From JAVEVH01 sp964430365 (lineage in GTDB: Bacteria; Patescibacteriota; Dojkabacteria; SC72): 29,515 bases of DNA. Positions within the stretch are counted from its first letter, which is position 1. Every line of letters begins with the position of its first letter. The position numbers were made by a program, and so were the translations under genes. Positions 7,912-16,053 of this stretch are shown here, one piece after another. Below the pieces are notes generated by a model. That model was not told where the DNA came from. It worked only from the letters and a program-made list of their open reading frames with translations, and made no database searches. Where the stretch lies: assembly GCA_964430365.1 (NCBI GenBank), contig CAYSEU010000003.1:1-29515 (forward strand), read 5' to 3'.

Positions 7912-8643
7912 CTATTTAACAATGAGAAATGATATTGAATTTAAACCAAATTCATATGTTTCTACTCTCTTAAGATGTTCTAACTCTAAACTATCTATTG
8001 GATATCTTCTTGGATGTTTAACTATTAATACTCCTTTAAAACCTTTTTTACCTTTCTCCTTTACACCTTTTAGTAACTTAGAGGCCAAATTAACAACCTC
8101 TTGCATCTTTTTTACCCTCTTTGTATTGTAAAGCTTGTATGGGGGATCCATAAATATGATGTCATATGAACTATCCCCTTCTATTGTTTTAGGTAAGTAC
8201 TCTTCTACTTTTTGTTTCACTATATCTGCTTGAGGAAGAAATCCAGTATGAGCAACATTCTTTTTTAATATAAAATCAGCCTGCTTAGAAGCATCTACAA
8301 ATGTTACCTCTTTAGCCCCTCTCGAGAGAGATTCTAATCCAAAGGAACCGGCACCTGCATACAGATCTAATACCTTCTTGTTAGCTATATCTTCTCTTAA
8401 TACATCAAATATTCTCACCTTCATCCTGTCTGTTAATGGTCTAGTGTTTCTAGGTATCTCTATTAAGAAGTTTTTAGCTTTTCCACCAGTAATCCTAACC
8501 ACTGCAGATATTGTAGGTTCTTTACTTTGTAGGCGTTCTTTTAGAAAAGCCTGTTCTCTTGTTTCGTAATCTTCCCAGCTTTCTACTTTATGCTTACTTT
8601 TTTCTTTTCTTAATTTTTTAGATGAATCGAATTTTAAACTCAT
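7912..8643 (-). CDS. rsmD: 16S rRNA (guanine966-N2)-methyltransferase RsmD
   Basis: S-adenosylmethionine-dependent enzyme that methylates G966 of 16S rRNA during 30S assembly. Family marks: RITGGKAKN (50-58), RPLTDRMKVRIFDVL (68-82), the SAM-binding loop DLYAGAGSFG (93-102) and the catalytic DPPY (166-169). Length is 243 residues against about 190-200 for typical RsmD; the excess is a charged N-terminal extension of about 45 residues (rich in K and E) of unknown use. A -10-like TAGAAT lies 7 nt before the ATG and overlaps the stop of the upstream surface-protein gene, which could give rsmD its own leaderless transcript. Confidence 0.92.
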   Translation of the reverse strand: MSLKFDSSKKLRKEKSKHKVESWEDYETREQAFLKERLQSKEPTISAVVRITGGKAKNFLIEIPRNTRPLTDRMKVRIFDVLREDIANKKVLDLYAGAGSFGLESLSRGAKEVTFVDASKQADFILKKNVAHTGFLPQADIVKQKVEEYLPKTIEGDSSYDIIFMDPPYKLYNTKRVKKMQEVVNLASKLLKGVKEKGKKGFKGVLIVKHPRRYPIDSLELEHLKRVETYEFGLNSISFLIVK

Positions 8644-8656
8644 AGGGTGTATTCTA

Positions 8657-11600
8657 CTAGTTTATCTTAATTCCTTCCAGTCCTACTCCATTCATTTGTA
8701 TAAATTCTTCTGTTTGAACGAAATCTACGAAGTTCCCGATATTGGACCATTCACTTACATTATCATCAGTATCCCAGAATCTTATTCTCCAGTGGTATGT
8801 AAGGTTTGAAGTTCCTGTTAGAGCTATTCCTGAATATGTAATTTGTGGAGAGTACTGTCCACTAGCAGTTGAGGTCATTGATGTTTTCTCAGTATCCCAC
8901 ATTACTATCTCTGTAAAGGTGCTGTCTGAATTTACCTCTATTTCGTAGTAAATTGCGCTATCTCCATTTGAGTCAGTATGGTAAGCAGAGAATTTAGGAG
9001 TAGTAGAATTAATGAAGGAAGGATTCGTCATACCATCTACATTAAGATTATTAGGAGTATTTGGAGGACCAGACATAGTGAATTGATTAACCAAAGACCA
9101 ATTACTTACTACTCCACCACTATCCCAAAATCTAATTCTCCAGTAGTAAGAGTTACCACTTAAGGAGAGTGTAGAGCCATTGTATGGGATATCTGCAGAT
9201 CTTGTTCCATTTGTAATAGCGGTAATGGATTGTTGCCCACTATCCCACATAACAGTACCTGTAAAGGAATTGCTCGTATTGACTTCAATTTCATAGTAAG
9301 TACCACTATCTGTACCATTTGGATCAGCAAATATTGCACTAAACTCAGGTGTCAGGTCTGTAACTTTTGTTGGATTGGTTGTACCTTCAGTATACAAGGA
9401 GGATGGAGGATATGGGGTATTACTTGTTGCCATTGTAAATTGTGCAGTTGAAGACCAATTACTAACATTAGAATCAATATCCCAGAATCTAATTCTCCAG
9501 TAATAGGTAACTCCATTTAAAGGAAGTGTAGTTCCATTGTAGGAGATATCTGAGGATCTTGTATTGTTAAGAACTGTAAGTACTGTTTGTCCAGAGTCCC
9601 ACATAACTGTACCTGTAAAGGTATTGTTTGTATTCACTTCAATTTCATAGTAAGCAGTAGAATCAGCATTAGGATCTATGTGTATAGCACTAAATTCAGG
9701 TGTTTGATCTGTTACACCAGAGGGATCAGTAGATCCTTCTGTGTATAAAGAAGACGGCACAGATGGTGGTGCTGACATAGTGAATTGGTTAACCGAAGAC
9801 CAATTGCTTACTAGTCCATTATTATCCCAAAATCTAATTCTCCAATAATATGTTGTCCCATTTAGGGTTAATGTTGTACCTGCATATGAGATATCTGCAG
9901 ATCTTGTTCCATTTGTAATAGCGATAATGGATTGTTGCCCACTATCCCACATAACAGTACCTGCAAAGGAATTGCTCGTATTTACTTCAATTTCATAGTA
10001 TATACCAGTGTTAGCTGCATCTGAATCTGTAAATATTGCACTAAATTCAGGTGTTATATCTATTACTTTTGTTGGATTAGCAGTACTTTCAGTATATGGA
10101 CTCCCGGGAGGATTTGGTTCTATATTTGAAGCACTCATAGTAAAGAGGGCTGTTGACGACCAAGGACTTTCACTATCTCTATCATCCCAGAATTTAATTC
10201 TCCAATAGTAGGTGACTCCATTAGCTGAGAGAGTTGTACCATCATATGAGATATCGGGAGAACGAGTACCTTCTGTAATTGGAGGGATGGGTTTTTTAGT
10301 ACTATCCCACATAGAAGTACCATTAAAATCAGAAGCAGTATTAACTTGAATGCGATAATATATGGCTGTTTCTCCCGTATCAGGGTCATTAAATATTGCA
10401 CTAAACTCAGGGGTGATATCTGTTACTACAGAGGGATTAGTAGCCCCTTCTGTTAAAAGAGCTGTAGGTGCTGTAGGAGTTTGATTTTCTATTTGTTCAT
10501 TATTTACAGTAACATTTTGTGATATTTTCTTTTGTATAAAGAGGGTTTCAATATATGGAGGATTATTAGATGCTGGATTTAAATTCCCGCTTACTGTATG
10601 ACTATGAGTAAGTACCCCTGTAGTTGTAGGAGTTGTTGTAGCACATCCAACCGTTGCAGATTCATTTCCTGTTGTTGCACTAACAGCATGTGTATGGGTA
10701 GTTGATCCACCTGTTATACCGTATGAGGAGGATCCATAGGGGAATTTACTGTCTAAGGGAGAGAATCTATCCCATCCTAATGGAGGTGTTGCATTACTCA
10801 TTGTTATTGTACCTGAAGGAGCCATTGTATCTGCATCAGCTTGTCCATATATCATGGTAAGATATTCTGGCATCATCGTTCCATTCTCTGCAATTGGAGA
10901 GGTAGAAGTATGAGTGTGTGTACTGGTAGGAACTTGTGTTAAACCGCTTGCACATGTACCGGTAGCACTTGGTCCGGCGCTAGTTATATTTTCATTTAGT
11001 ATATGAGTATGAGTTGTCGTAGAGCTACTTGCTCCGTAGGTACTATTTCCTCTTGGAAATTTACTATCTAATGCGGCGAATCTTGTAAAGCCTGATGGTA
11101 TAGAGGTAGTAAAAAGAGCAACTTGATTACCTTTTATAATGAGGTCTGTATTTGAACAGAAAATCATATCAAGGTATGGGGGTAATATATCACTACTTGG
11201 GGAGTTCATTGTGATAGTAATATTATGGTAATGATTTAAAGAAATAGTAAGTCCACTATTGCTATTTACATTCTGAGCTGCTGTTGTTGTATTTGTTTGT
11301 AAAGTAGTATCAGAGTGTGTATGTCTAGCAGAGCCACCTGTATTACCGTATGAGGAAGATCCAAATGGGAATTTGCTGAAGAAATCTCCATCAAAGCTAG
11401 ATTCTGTTATCCATCCAGTATCACAAGAGGAGTTTTTCATTAGGTAAAACTTTCCTGTCCATGTTTCCTCTGCATTTGTAGCAACACTATTACCGTAATA
11501 CATATAAATTGTTTTCCCACCACTTGGTAGTGTAGGTACTCTCACCCATATATGTGTAGTAGAGGTATTACATCCTCCCTCTACCCAGTAGGCAAGAGCT

Positions 11601-11896
11601 GTAGAGTCATCACTATCTACAAACCTTAAATCATCACAATCACTTTGTAATTTACCAGCAGTTACTAAAGCTGCAGTATCATATTCAATCAAAACATCTT
11701 CATTAGTTAATTCAGCCCCAGCATTAGCTACAGAAAGAGATCTCCTGTATAGCCAACTTGAGTTATACCAAGCTCCTGCATCTTCTTGTGCATTAGACCA
11801 AAGTAAATATGCAATGGGTATACCTATTGCTAAGATTAGTATTGAAGCTATTAATATGGTTCTTTTTGATATTGGCAGTTTTTTCTTCTCTTCCAT
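8657..11896 (-). CDS. DUF2341 surface protein with tail-fibre-like His-rich repeats and five Fn3-like modules
   Basis: About 1079 residues, probably anchored at the membrane and displayed outside. Start chosen at ATG 11896 (MEEKKK); an in-frame TTG at 11914 would add six residues and is less likely. A basic N terminus and one hydrophobic segment (ILIASILILAIGIPIAYLLW) form a signal anchor. Then: a DUF2341 domain (WYNSSWLYRR to IYMYYGN); three repeats of about 100 residues with a SKFPxGxSxYG motif, paired HxH motifs (HTH, HYH, HTH, HTH, HTH, HSH) and a PPY/PEYxxMI end, resembling phage tail-collar or fibre-tip modules; and five Fn3-like modules of 115-120 residues, each with TPEFSA, YYEIEVN, MWD and YYWRIRFWD. 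There is no sortase motif or C-terminal anchor. Likely an adhesin or host-contact fibre, by inference from architecture only. Confidence 0.8.
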   Translation of the reverse strand: MEEKKKLPISKRTILIASILILAIGIPIAYLLWSNAQEDAGAWYNSSWLYRRSLSVANAGAELTNEDVLIEYDTAALVTAGKLQSDCDDLRFVDSDDSTALAYWVEGGCNTSTTHIWVRVPTLPSGGKTIYMYYGNSVATNAEETWTGKFYLMKNSSCDTGWITESSFDGDFFSKFPFGSSSYGNTGGSARHTHSDTTLQTNTTTAAQNVNSNSGLTISLNHYHNITITMNSPSSDILPPYLDMIFCSNTDLIIKGNQVALFTTSIPSGFTRFAALDSKFPRGNSTYGASSSTTTHTHILNENITSAGPSATGTCASGLTQVPTSTHTHTSTSPIAENGTMMPEYLTMIYGQADADTMAPSGTITMSNATPPLGWDRFSPLDSKFPYGSSSYGITGGSTTHTHAVSATTGNESATVGCATTTPTTTGVLTHSHTVSGNLNPASNNPPYIETLFIQKKISQNVTVNNEQIENQTPTAPTALLTEGATNPSVVTDITPEFSAIFNDPDTGETAIYYRIQVNTASDFNGTSMWDSTKKPIPPITEGTRSPDISYDGTTLSANGVTYYWRIKFWDDRDSESPWSSTALFTMSASNIEPNPPGSPYTESTANPTKVIDITPEFSAIFTDSDAANTGIYYEIEVNTSNSFAGTVMWDSGQQSIIAITNGTRSADISYAGTTLTLNGTTYYWRIRFWDNNGLVSNWSSVNQFTMSAPPSVPSSLYTEGSTDPSGVTDQTPEFSAIHIDPNADSTAYYEIEVNTNNTFTGTVMWDSGQTVLTVLNNTRSSDISYNGTTLPLNGVTYYWRIRFWDIDSNVSNWSSTAQFTMATSNTPYPPSSLYTEGTTNPTKVTDLTPEFSAIFADPNGTDSGTYYEIEVNTSNSFTGTVMWDSGQQSITAITNGTRSADIPYNGSTLSLSGNSYYWRIRFWDSGGVVSNWSLVNQFTMSGPPNTPNNLNVDGMTNPSFINSTTPKFSAYHTDSNGDSAIYYEIEVNSDSTFTEIVMWDTEKTSMTSTASGQYSPQITYSGIALTGTSNLTYHWRIRFWDTDDNVSEWSNIGNFVDFVQTEEFIQMNGVGLEGIKIN
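8690..10480 (-). repeat. five tandem Fn3-like coding repeats, 345-360 bp period
   Basis: The codons for the WRIRFWD motif recur at about 8773, 9124, 9481, 9826 and 10186, a period of 345-360 bp. In protein order the modules alternate in type A-B-A-B-A: the second and fourth share endings and the first and third share others. Bases 9189-9298 and 9891-10000 (parts of the two B modules) differ at only three of 110 positions by eye, pointing to recent duplication or gene conversion of a two-module unit. Confidence 0.85.
10590..11390 (-). repeat. three His-rich tail-fibre-like coding repeats
   Basis: Three units encoding SKFPFGSSSYGNTGG, SKFPRGNSTYGASSS and SKFPYGSSSYGITGG, each followed by two HxH motifs (codons near 11312 and 11223; 11003 and 10909; 10686 and 10596) and a PPYxxMI-like end. 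Paired HxH motifs are the metal-binding pattern of trimeric phage fibre tips such as T4 gp37; the match here is by motif only. Confidence 0.65.
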
Positions 11897-11912
11897 TTGT
11901 ATATATGATATC

Positions 11913-11938
11913 AAAAAAGTAGTATTAAAAAAGCTACT
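11913..11938 (-). terminator. weak intrinsic terminator overlapping the end of the SpoU gene
   Basis: On the minus strand AGTAG (11934-11938) can pair with CTACT (11918-11922) across an 11-nt loop, followed by six T. The stem is only 5 bp (extendable by G-U pairs) and contains the methyltransferase stop codon, so it may reduce rather than stop read-through into the surface-protein gene. Confidence 0.35.
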
Positions 11939-12386
11939 CTCTTGTCATTTCATACAACATTATTGAAGCACAATTAGCTACATTTAAAGACTCCTTTTTT
12001 CCTCTCATTGGTATACATATTGTTTTATCTACTTTCTTTAGTATTTCTTCATCTATACCTCTTTTCTCATGCCCAAATATTAGTGCTACCTTTGGGGGAT
12101 ATTTTACCTTTTGGAAATCTTGAGCATCCTCTGTTAACTCTACAGAGTATATTGGAATATTCCTCTCTCTTAATTCTTCAATAGCTTCCATAGTGGTATC
12201 GTAATATTCAGATGGTATCATATCTGTAGCTCCTAGTGCTGTTTTATCTAACTTAGGATTATCTATTTGAGTAGTAATACCACAAAGGTATATTTTTTTA
12301 ACACTACCTGCTCCATCTGCAGACCTAAATATACTGCCTACATTGAAGGCAGATCGAATATTGTCTAGTACTATGTGTATCTCCAT
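11934..12386 (-). CDS. SpoU/TrmH-family RNA 2'-O-methyltransferase
   Basis: A 150-residue SPOUT methyltransferase consisting of the trefoil-knot catalytic domain alone. All three family motifs are present: motif 1 NIRSAFNVGSIFRSADG (9-25), motif 2 FGHEKRG (104-110) and motif 3 IPMRGKKESLNVANCAS (125-141). These bind S-adenosylmethionine and methylate a ribose 2'-OH in tRNA or rRNA. There is no N-terminal substrate-binding domain as in RlmB, so the target cannot be named; TrmH- or TrmL-like tRNA modification is possible. The ATG overlaps the recG stop by one base (TAATG), suggesting translational coupling. Confidence 0.88.
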   Translation of the reverse strand: MEIHIVLDNIRSAFNVGSIFRSADGAGSVKKIYLCGITTQIDNPKLDKTALGATDMIPSEYYDTTMEAIEELRERNIPIYSVELTEDAQDFQKVKYPPKVALIFGHEKRGIDEEILKKVDKTICIPMRGKKESLNVANCASIMLYEMTRE

Positions 12387-14407
12387 TATCTAAATATATT
12401 TTCTAATATGTAATTAAGATCCATATTATCATCTTTTACTAACTCTTTTGCAACAGATTTAGCCCTCTTAAACATATCTATATCTGTTAGTGACGCTATC
12501 TTAAATTGAGGAATACCTGATTGTTTAATACCATAGACTTCCCCTGGTCCCCTTCTTTGTAAATCATACTCTGCTACATCAAAGCCAGAGGGATGGGATG
12601 CAAAATATTTAAGTCTCTCTACTACACTCTCATTACCCTCTTCGTTCTTACTAGGTATTATAAAACAGTATGACTGTAAATTACCTCTCCCTACCCGTCC
12701 TCTAAGTTGATGTAATTGTGCTAACCCAAATCTATGTGCATCCTCTATTATCATTACAGTAGCATCAGGTATATCTATTCCTACCTCTATTACAGATGTA
12801 GATACTAATACGTTAAATTCTTTCTTTCTAAATCTTTCTAGTATTTCACTTTTTCCTTTCTCTTTAAGTCTCCCATGTAGTAACTCTGTTTTAATATCTT
12901 TAAAATGAATATTTTTTAAATTCTCATACTCTGTTAATACTGCCTTAGCATCCAAGATTTCACTCTCTTCTATCAATGGGTACACAATGAAAGCTTGTTC
13001 TTGGAATTTACTTCCCTTAATTTTTGTATTTACCCAATCAAAACAATCATCTCTTTTTTTGTAAGGTACATATTTAGTAATTATTTCCTTTTGCATACTT
13101 GGTTTTTGCTTAATGGTAGATACCTCTACATTACCAAATACTACCTCTGTAAGACTCCTTGGTATTGGTGTTGCTGTCATTGTTAGGTAGTGAGGGATAT
13201 TAGAGCTTCCTTTTAAAAGTTTCTCTCTTTGTTCTACTCCAAATCTATGTTGCTCATCTACAATTACTAGGTTAAGGTTATCTGGTATATCGCTTTTAAA
13301 AAGTACAGCGTGTGTACCAACTATTAAACAGTTAGGAGATTTTGATTTACTCTTTTTACTAGATATCCATATCTCTACATCTATATCGAATGATTTAAGT
13401 AATTTCTTAAATGTTTCGAAATGTTGTTGAGCAAGTACTGTTGTAGGTGCTAGTATTACACTACTATATCCATTTCTAATACATTGGAGTATTGCTAGTG
13501 CTGCTACTACAGTCTTACCACTCCCTACATCTCCATTTAGAAGCCTATTCATTGGTTTTGACTTAGATATATCTTCTAGTATATCTTTTAAACTATTTTG
13601 TTGATCATCTGTAAGTGTAAAGGGTAAGGAGGTAAGAAAATCTTTAGTGAGTTTTTTATCTTCTACTATCTTTACTGATTTTAACTTACTTCTTTGCTTC
13701 CTATTCCTCTCCATCTCAATCCCTATTCTTAGCATTTCATCAAAGGAGAGTCTTTCTCTGGCTTTAAGCAGTATTTCCTGTGAACTAGGGAAATGGATCT
13801 GTTCTATACACTCTCCAAGTATGGGGAGGTTTTCTTTTTGTAGTAATCTTTTAGGTATAGGATCAGATATTAATTTTTTAATATATTTTTCAAGGGGTAA
13901 TATTGTATTTCTAATATATCTAGAAGAAAGCCCCTCTGTTTCGTGATATATCCCAATTATTCTTCCTAAGTGTTTTTGTAAGGATATATCTCCTGTATAT
14001 TTCTCATACTTTGGGTTATATATATTCTTTGTTTTATCTTTTTCTGATATCTTACCATCAAATATATACCATTCACCTACTTTAAAGGTTTTAGTTAGAT
14101 AGCTTTGATTAAAAAAGGATATGTCTAATTTCGAATTGAATTGATCTATTACTTTTACAGTAGTAAGAACTTTTCTAGTTCTGGTATATATATTTTTGGT
14201 TTCGACTATTTGGGCTAAAAAGGTTCCTTCTTGAATATCTTTAAATTCTTGGATATTTAATATCTCAGAGGTATCTCTATATCTAAAGGGAATATGAAAG
14301 AGTAAATCACGAAGGGTATATATATTAAGTTTCTCAAATTTCTTCTGTTGTGCTAAACCTACACCCTTTATTTGTGTAACTGGCTCTGTTAAAAGAGGAA
14401 GAATCAT
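12386..14407 (-). CDS. recG: ATP-dependent DNA helicase RecG
   Basis: Double-stranded-DNA translocase that reverses stalled replication forks and branch-migrates Holliday junctions. 673 residues, standard length. The N-terminal wedge/OB domain (about 1-200) begins with PVTQIKGVGLAQQKKFEKL. The helicase core has Walker A GDVGSGKT (292-299), DEQH box (384-387), TATPIPRSL (411-419) and motif VI QLRGRVGRG (567-575). The C-terminal RecG signature (RRGPGEVYGIKQSG) is intact. It lies 2 nt after a 36-codon membrane-peptide gene and is coupled to the SpoU gene, so relA, small ORF, recG and SpoU gene look like one transcript. Confidence 0.97.
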   Translation of the reverse strand: MILPLLTEPVTQIKGVGLAQQKKFEKLNIYTLRDLLFHIPFRYRDTSEILNIQEFKDIQEGTFLAQIVETKNIYTRTRKVLTTVKVIDQFNSKLDISFFNQSYLTKTFKVGEWYIFDGKISEKDKTKNIYNPKYEKYTGDISLQKHLGRIIGIYHETEGLSSRYIRNTILPLEKYIKKLISDPIPKRLLQKENLPILGECIEQIHFPSSQEILLKARERLSFDEMLRIGIEMERNRKQRSKLKSVKIVEDKKLTKDFLTSLPFTLTDDQQNSLKDILEDISKSKPMNRLLNGDVGSGKTVVAALAILQCIRNGYSSVILAPTTVLAQQHFETFKKLLKSFDIDVEIWISSKKSKSKSPNCLIVGTHAVLFKSDIPDNLNLVIVDEQHRFGVEQREKLLKGSSNIPHYLTMTATPIPRSLTEVVFGNVEVSTIKQKPSMQKEIITKYVPYKKRDDCFDWVNTKIKGSKFQEQAFIVYPLIEESEILDAKAVLTEYENLKNIHFKDIKTELLHGRLKEKGKSEILERFRKKEFNVLVSTSVIEVGIDIPDATVMIIEDAHRFGLAQLHQLRGRVGRGNLQSYCFIIPSKNEEGNESVVERLKYFASHPSGFDVAEYDLQRRGPGEVYGIKQSGIPQFKIASLTDIDMFKRAKSVAKELVKDDNMDLNYILENIFR

Positions 14408-14409
14408 TC

Positions 14410-14520
14410 TTAGAGTAGATCAAATATTGCAAGTACAATGGGTATGGCTAAGCTACCTAACATTAATATTGCAATAAAGATACTAAAAATTTTTGAAAAT
14501 GTTTTACCTTTTTTACTCAT
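14410..14520 (-). CDS. small single-span membrane protein, 36 residues
   Basis: An ATG-to-TAA reading frame below usual length cut-offs. It encodes a basic N terminus (MSKKGKTFSKI) and one long hydrophobic helix (about residues 11-33), the typical shape of a small inner-membrane protein. It fills the gap exactly: it starts 19 nt after the relA stop and ends 2 nt before the recG ATG, which argues that it is translated. The KKxKTFxKI start and hydrophobic run recall the tiny DUF4044-type proteins of Firmicutes, but the resemblance is loose and may reflect composition. Function unknown. Confidence 0.55.
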   Translation of the reverse strand: MSKKGKTFSKIFSIFIAILMLGSLAIPIVLAIFDLL

Positions 14521-14539
14521 ATGTAGATTTTACTAGGAA

Positions 14540-16000
14540 CTAAGATTTTTTCCAACCCCTTTGCATTCTATACTGTGTAGATGGTGAATTAGCATATTTT
14601 AACCAATCCGGTTTTACACTTTTCTTACCTGATTGAGTTTTAATCTCTACTGTTTCACCTGTTAATACTTTGTAATCTAACTTAACAGCTAGACCATTTA
14701 CTTTAGCTGATACCATGCTATTACCAATATCTGTATGTACCTTATATGCGAAATCTACTACAGTATCTCCTTTATCTAACTGTATTATCTTTCCCTTAGG
14801 AGTAAATGCATATACATTAGATGGGAATACTTCTACTAAAATTGGTGTAGAGCGAGTATCTTCTCTTTTAGAGATATGGTTACTTATCTCTCTGTGTACT
14901 TCCTCTACCCAGTTATACTTATCTGTAGGTTTAGCATACCTACTCTGACTCTCTTTATACGCAATATGGGAAGCTGATCCATATGTATTAAAGTAGTACA
15001 TATCATGAGTGAGTATCTGTACTTCTATTATATTCGGAGATACGGAAGGTAATATTATCGGTCCTTGTAGTGCTTTATACCCATTTGGTTTAGGATGGGA
15101 TATATAGTCATCAAATTCCTCTGTAATTATCTCTCCATTATCCATTATCTTCTCCAATATCTTAAAACAGTTATCTGTACTATCTGTAACTATCCTAAAA
15201 GCTATTAAATCTCTAATATTACTTAAATCAATACTACTTCCCTCTTTAAGCTGTTTTTTCTGTTTATTATATATACTGTAGATACTCTTTACTCTTCCAT
15301 ACACTGAGGGTGAAGGGGATACCTCACTTAAAATGTTAGTAAGGTATTCAATATATTTAAACTTAATTTCTTGCGTAAAGTTATTTAATTCCATCTTTCC
15401 CTTTATCATTTCATATATCTCAGGTCTATATATCTTTAAGGCTTTCTCTTCTAATTCCTTTTTTAATCTATCTAGATTTAAATATTCGGCTAGTGGAGCA
15501 TATACATAGAGGATTTTTTGAAGTTTAGAGCTTAATCTCTCCTGTGGCATATACTCAATTGTTCTTACATTATCTAATGTATCTGCTAATTTAATTAATA
15601 CTGGTCGTAAATCTTTAGAGCTATTAAGTATGAACTTTGTAATTATTGGGTACTCTGTTTCAGGACTTGCGGTAGCTTTGTTAATACCATTACAAAGGGT
15701 AAGTAGTTCTAAAACATTTTTACCAAATTTCTCCTCTATCTCTTTAGAGATATTTGTACTATCTTGTGCTGAGTTTGAGATACTGTTGTGTAGTAATCCT
15801 GCAATTATCGTATCTGTATCCATTCCCATTTCAGCTAGAGTTATTGCTGTCTTCAATCCATGATTTACATATGGCTCACCAGAGAGCCTTAATTGATTTT
15901 TATGGTATTTTTGAGCACAATTAATAGCAGAGTCTATAATCTCCAAAAAATTTTTGGGGCTATTCTTTCTTAATTGCTCTATTAATTGTTGTGTGTCCAT
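14540..16000 (-). CDS. relA: RelA-type (p)ppGpp synthetase with degenerate hydrolase site
   Basis: Stringent-response enzyme of the RelA/SpoT family, 486 residues against about 740, with HD-like (about 20-150), synthetase (about 225-345) and TGS (about 386-450) regions but no C-terminal helical/ACT part. The HD domain keeps H33 and H47, but the metal-binding HDxxED is HNSISN at 71-76, so ppGpp hydrolysis is probably lost. The synthetase has EFDD at 294-297, the acidic ExDD form of synthetase-only RelA rather than RxKD of bifunctional Rel. The conserved YQSLHT and EVQIRT read YKALQG and EVQILT, so activity should be tested. The start is ATG, 3 nt after the T-run of a hairpin. It is followed by the small membrane ORF and recG. 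Confidence 0.88.
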   Translation of the reverse strand: MDTQQLIEQLRKNSPKNFLEIIDSAINCAQKYHKNQLRLSGEPYVNHGLKTAITLAEMGMDTDTIIAGLLHNSISNSAQDSTNISKEIEEKFGKNVLELLTLCNGINKATASPETEYPIITKFILNSSKDLRPVLIKLADTLDNVRTIEYMPQERLSSKLQKILYVYAPLAEYLNLDRLKKELEEKALKIYRPEIYEMIKGKMELNNFTQEIKFKYIEYLTNILSEVSPSPSVYGRVKSIYSIYNKQKKQLKEGSSIDLSNIRDLIAFRIVTDSTDNCFKILEKIMDNGEIITEEFDDYISHPKPNGYKALQGPIILPSVSPNIIEVQILTHDMYYFNTYGSASHIAYKESQSRYAKPTDKYNWVEEVHREISNHISKREDTRSTPILVEVFPSNVYAFTPKGKIIQLDKGDTVVDFAYKVHTDIGNSMVSAKVNGLAVKLDYKVLTGETVEIKTQSGKKSVKPDWLKYANSPSTQYRMQRGWKKS

Positions 16001-16030
16001 AGAAAAAGAAATCCCTTGTTATGGGGATTT
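16001..16030 (-). terminator. terminator-like hairpin abutting the relA start codon
   Basis: On the minus strand a 7-bp stem AAATCCC/GGGATTT (16009-16015 with 16024-16030, loop 8 nt) is followed by CTTTTTCT and then directly by the relA ATG at 15998-16000. It may end the tyrS transcript, or act as an attenuator or start-site-masking hairpin for relA. Confidence 0.6.
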
Positions 16031-16053
16031 AACATATTAATTATTTCCCCACT

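Noticed and set aside
10135..10401. 88-codon minus-strand ORF within the Fn3-like repeat region
   Set aside because: It is an alternative frame of the surface-protein repeats with no independent features.
11897..11914. Longer start (TTG 11914) for the surface protein
   Set aside because: It adds six residues before a clear ATG with a typical basic signal-anchor start; nothing supports the TTG.
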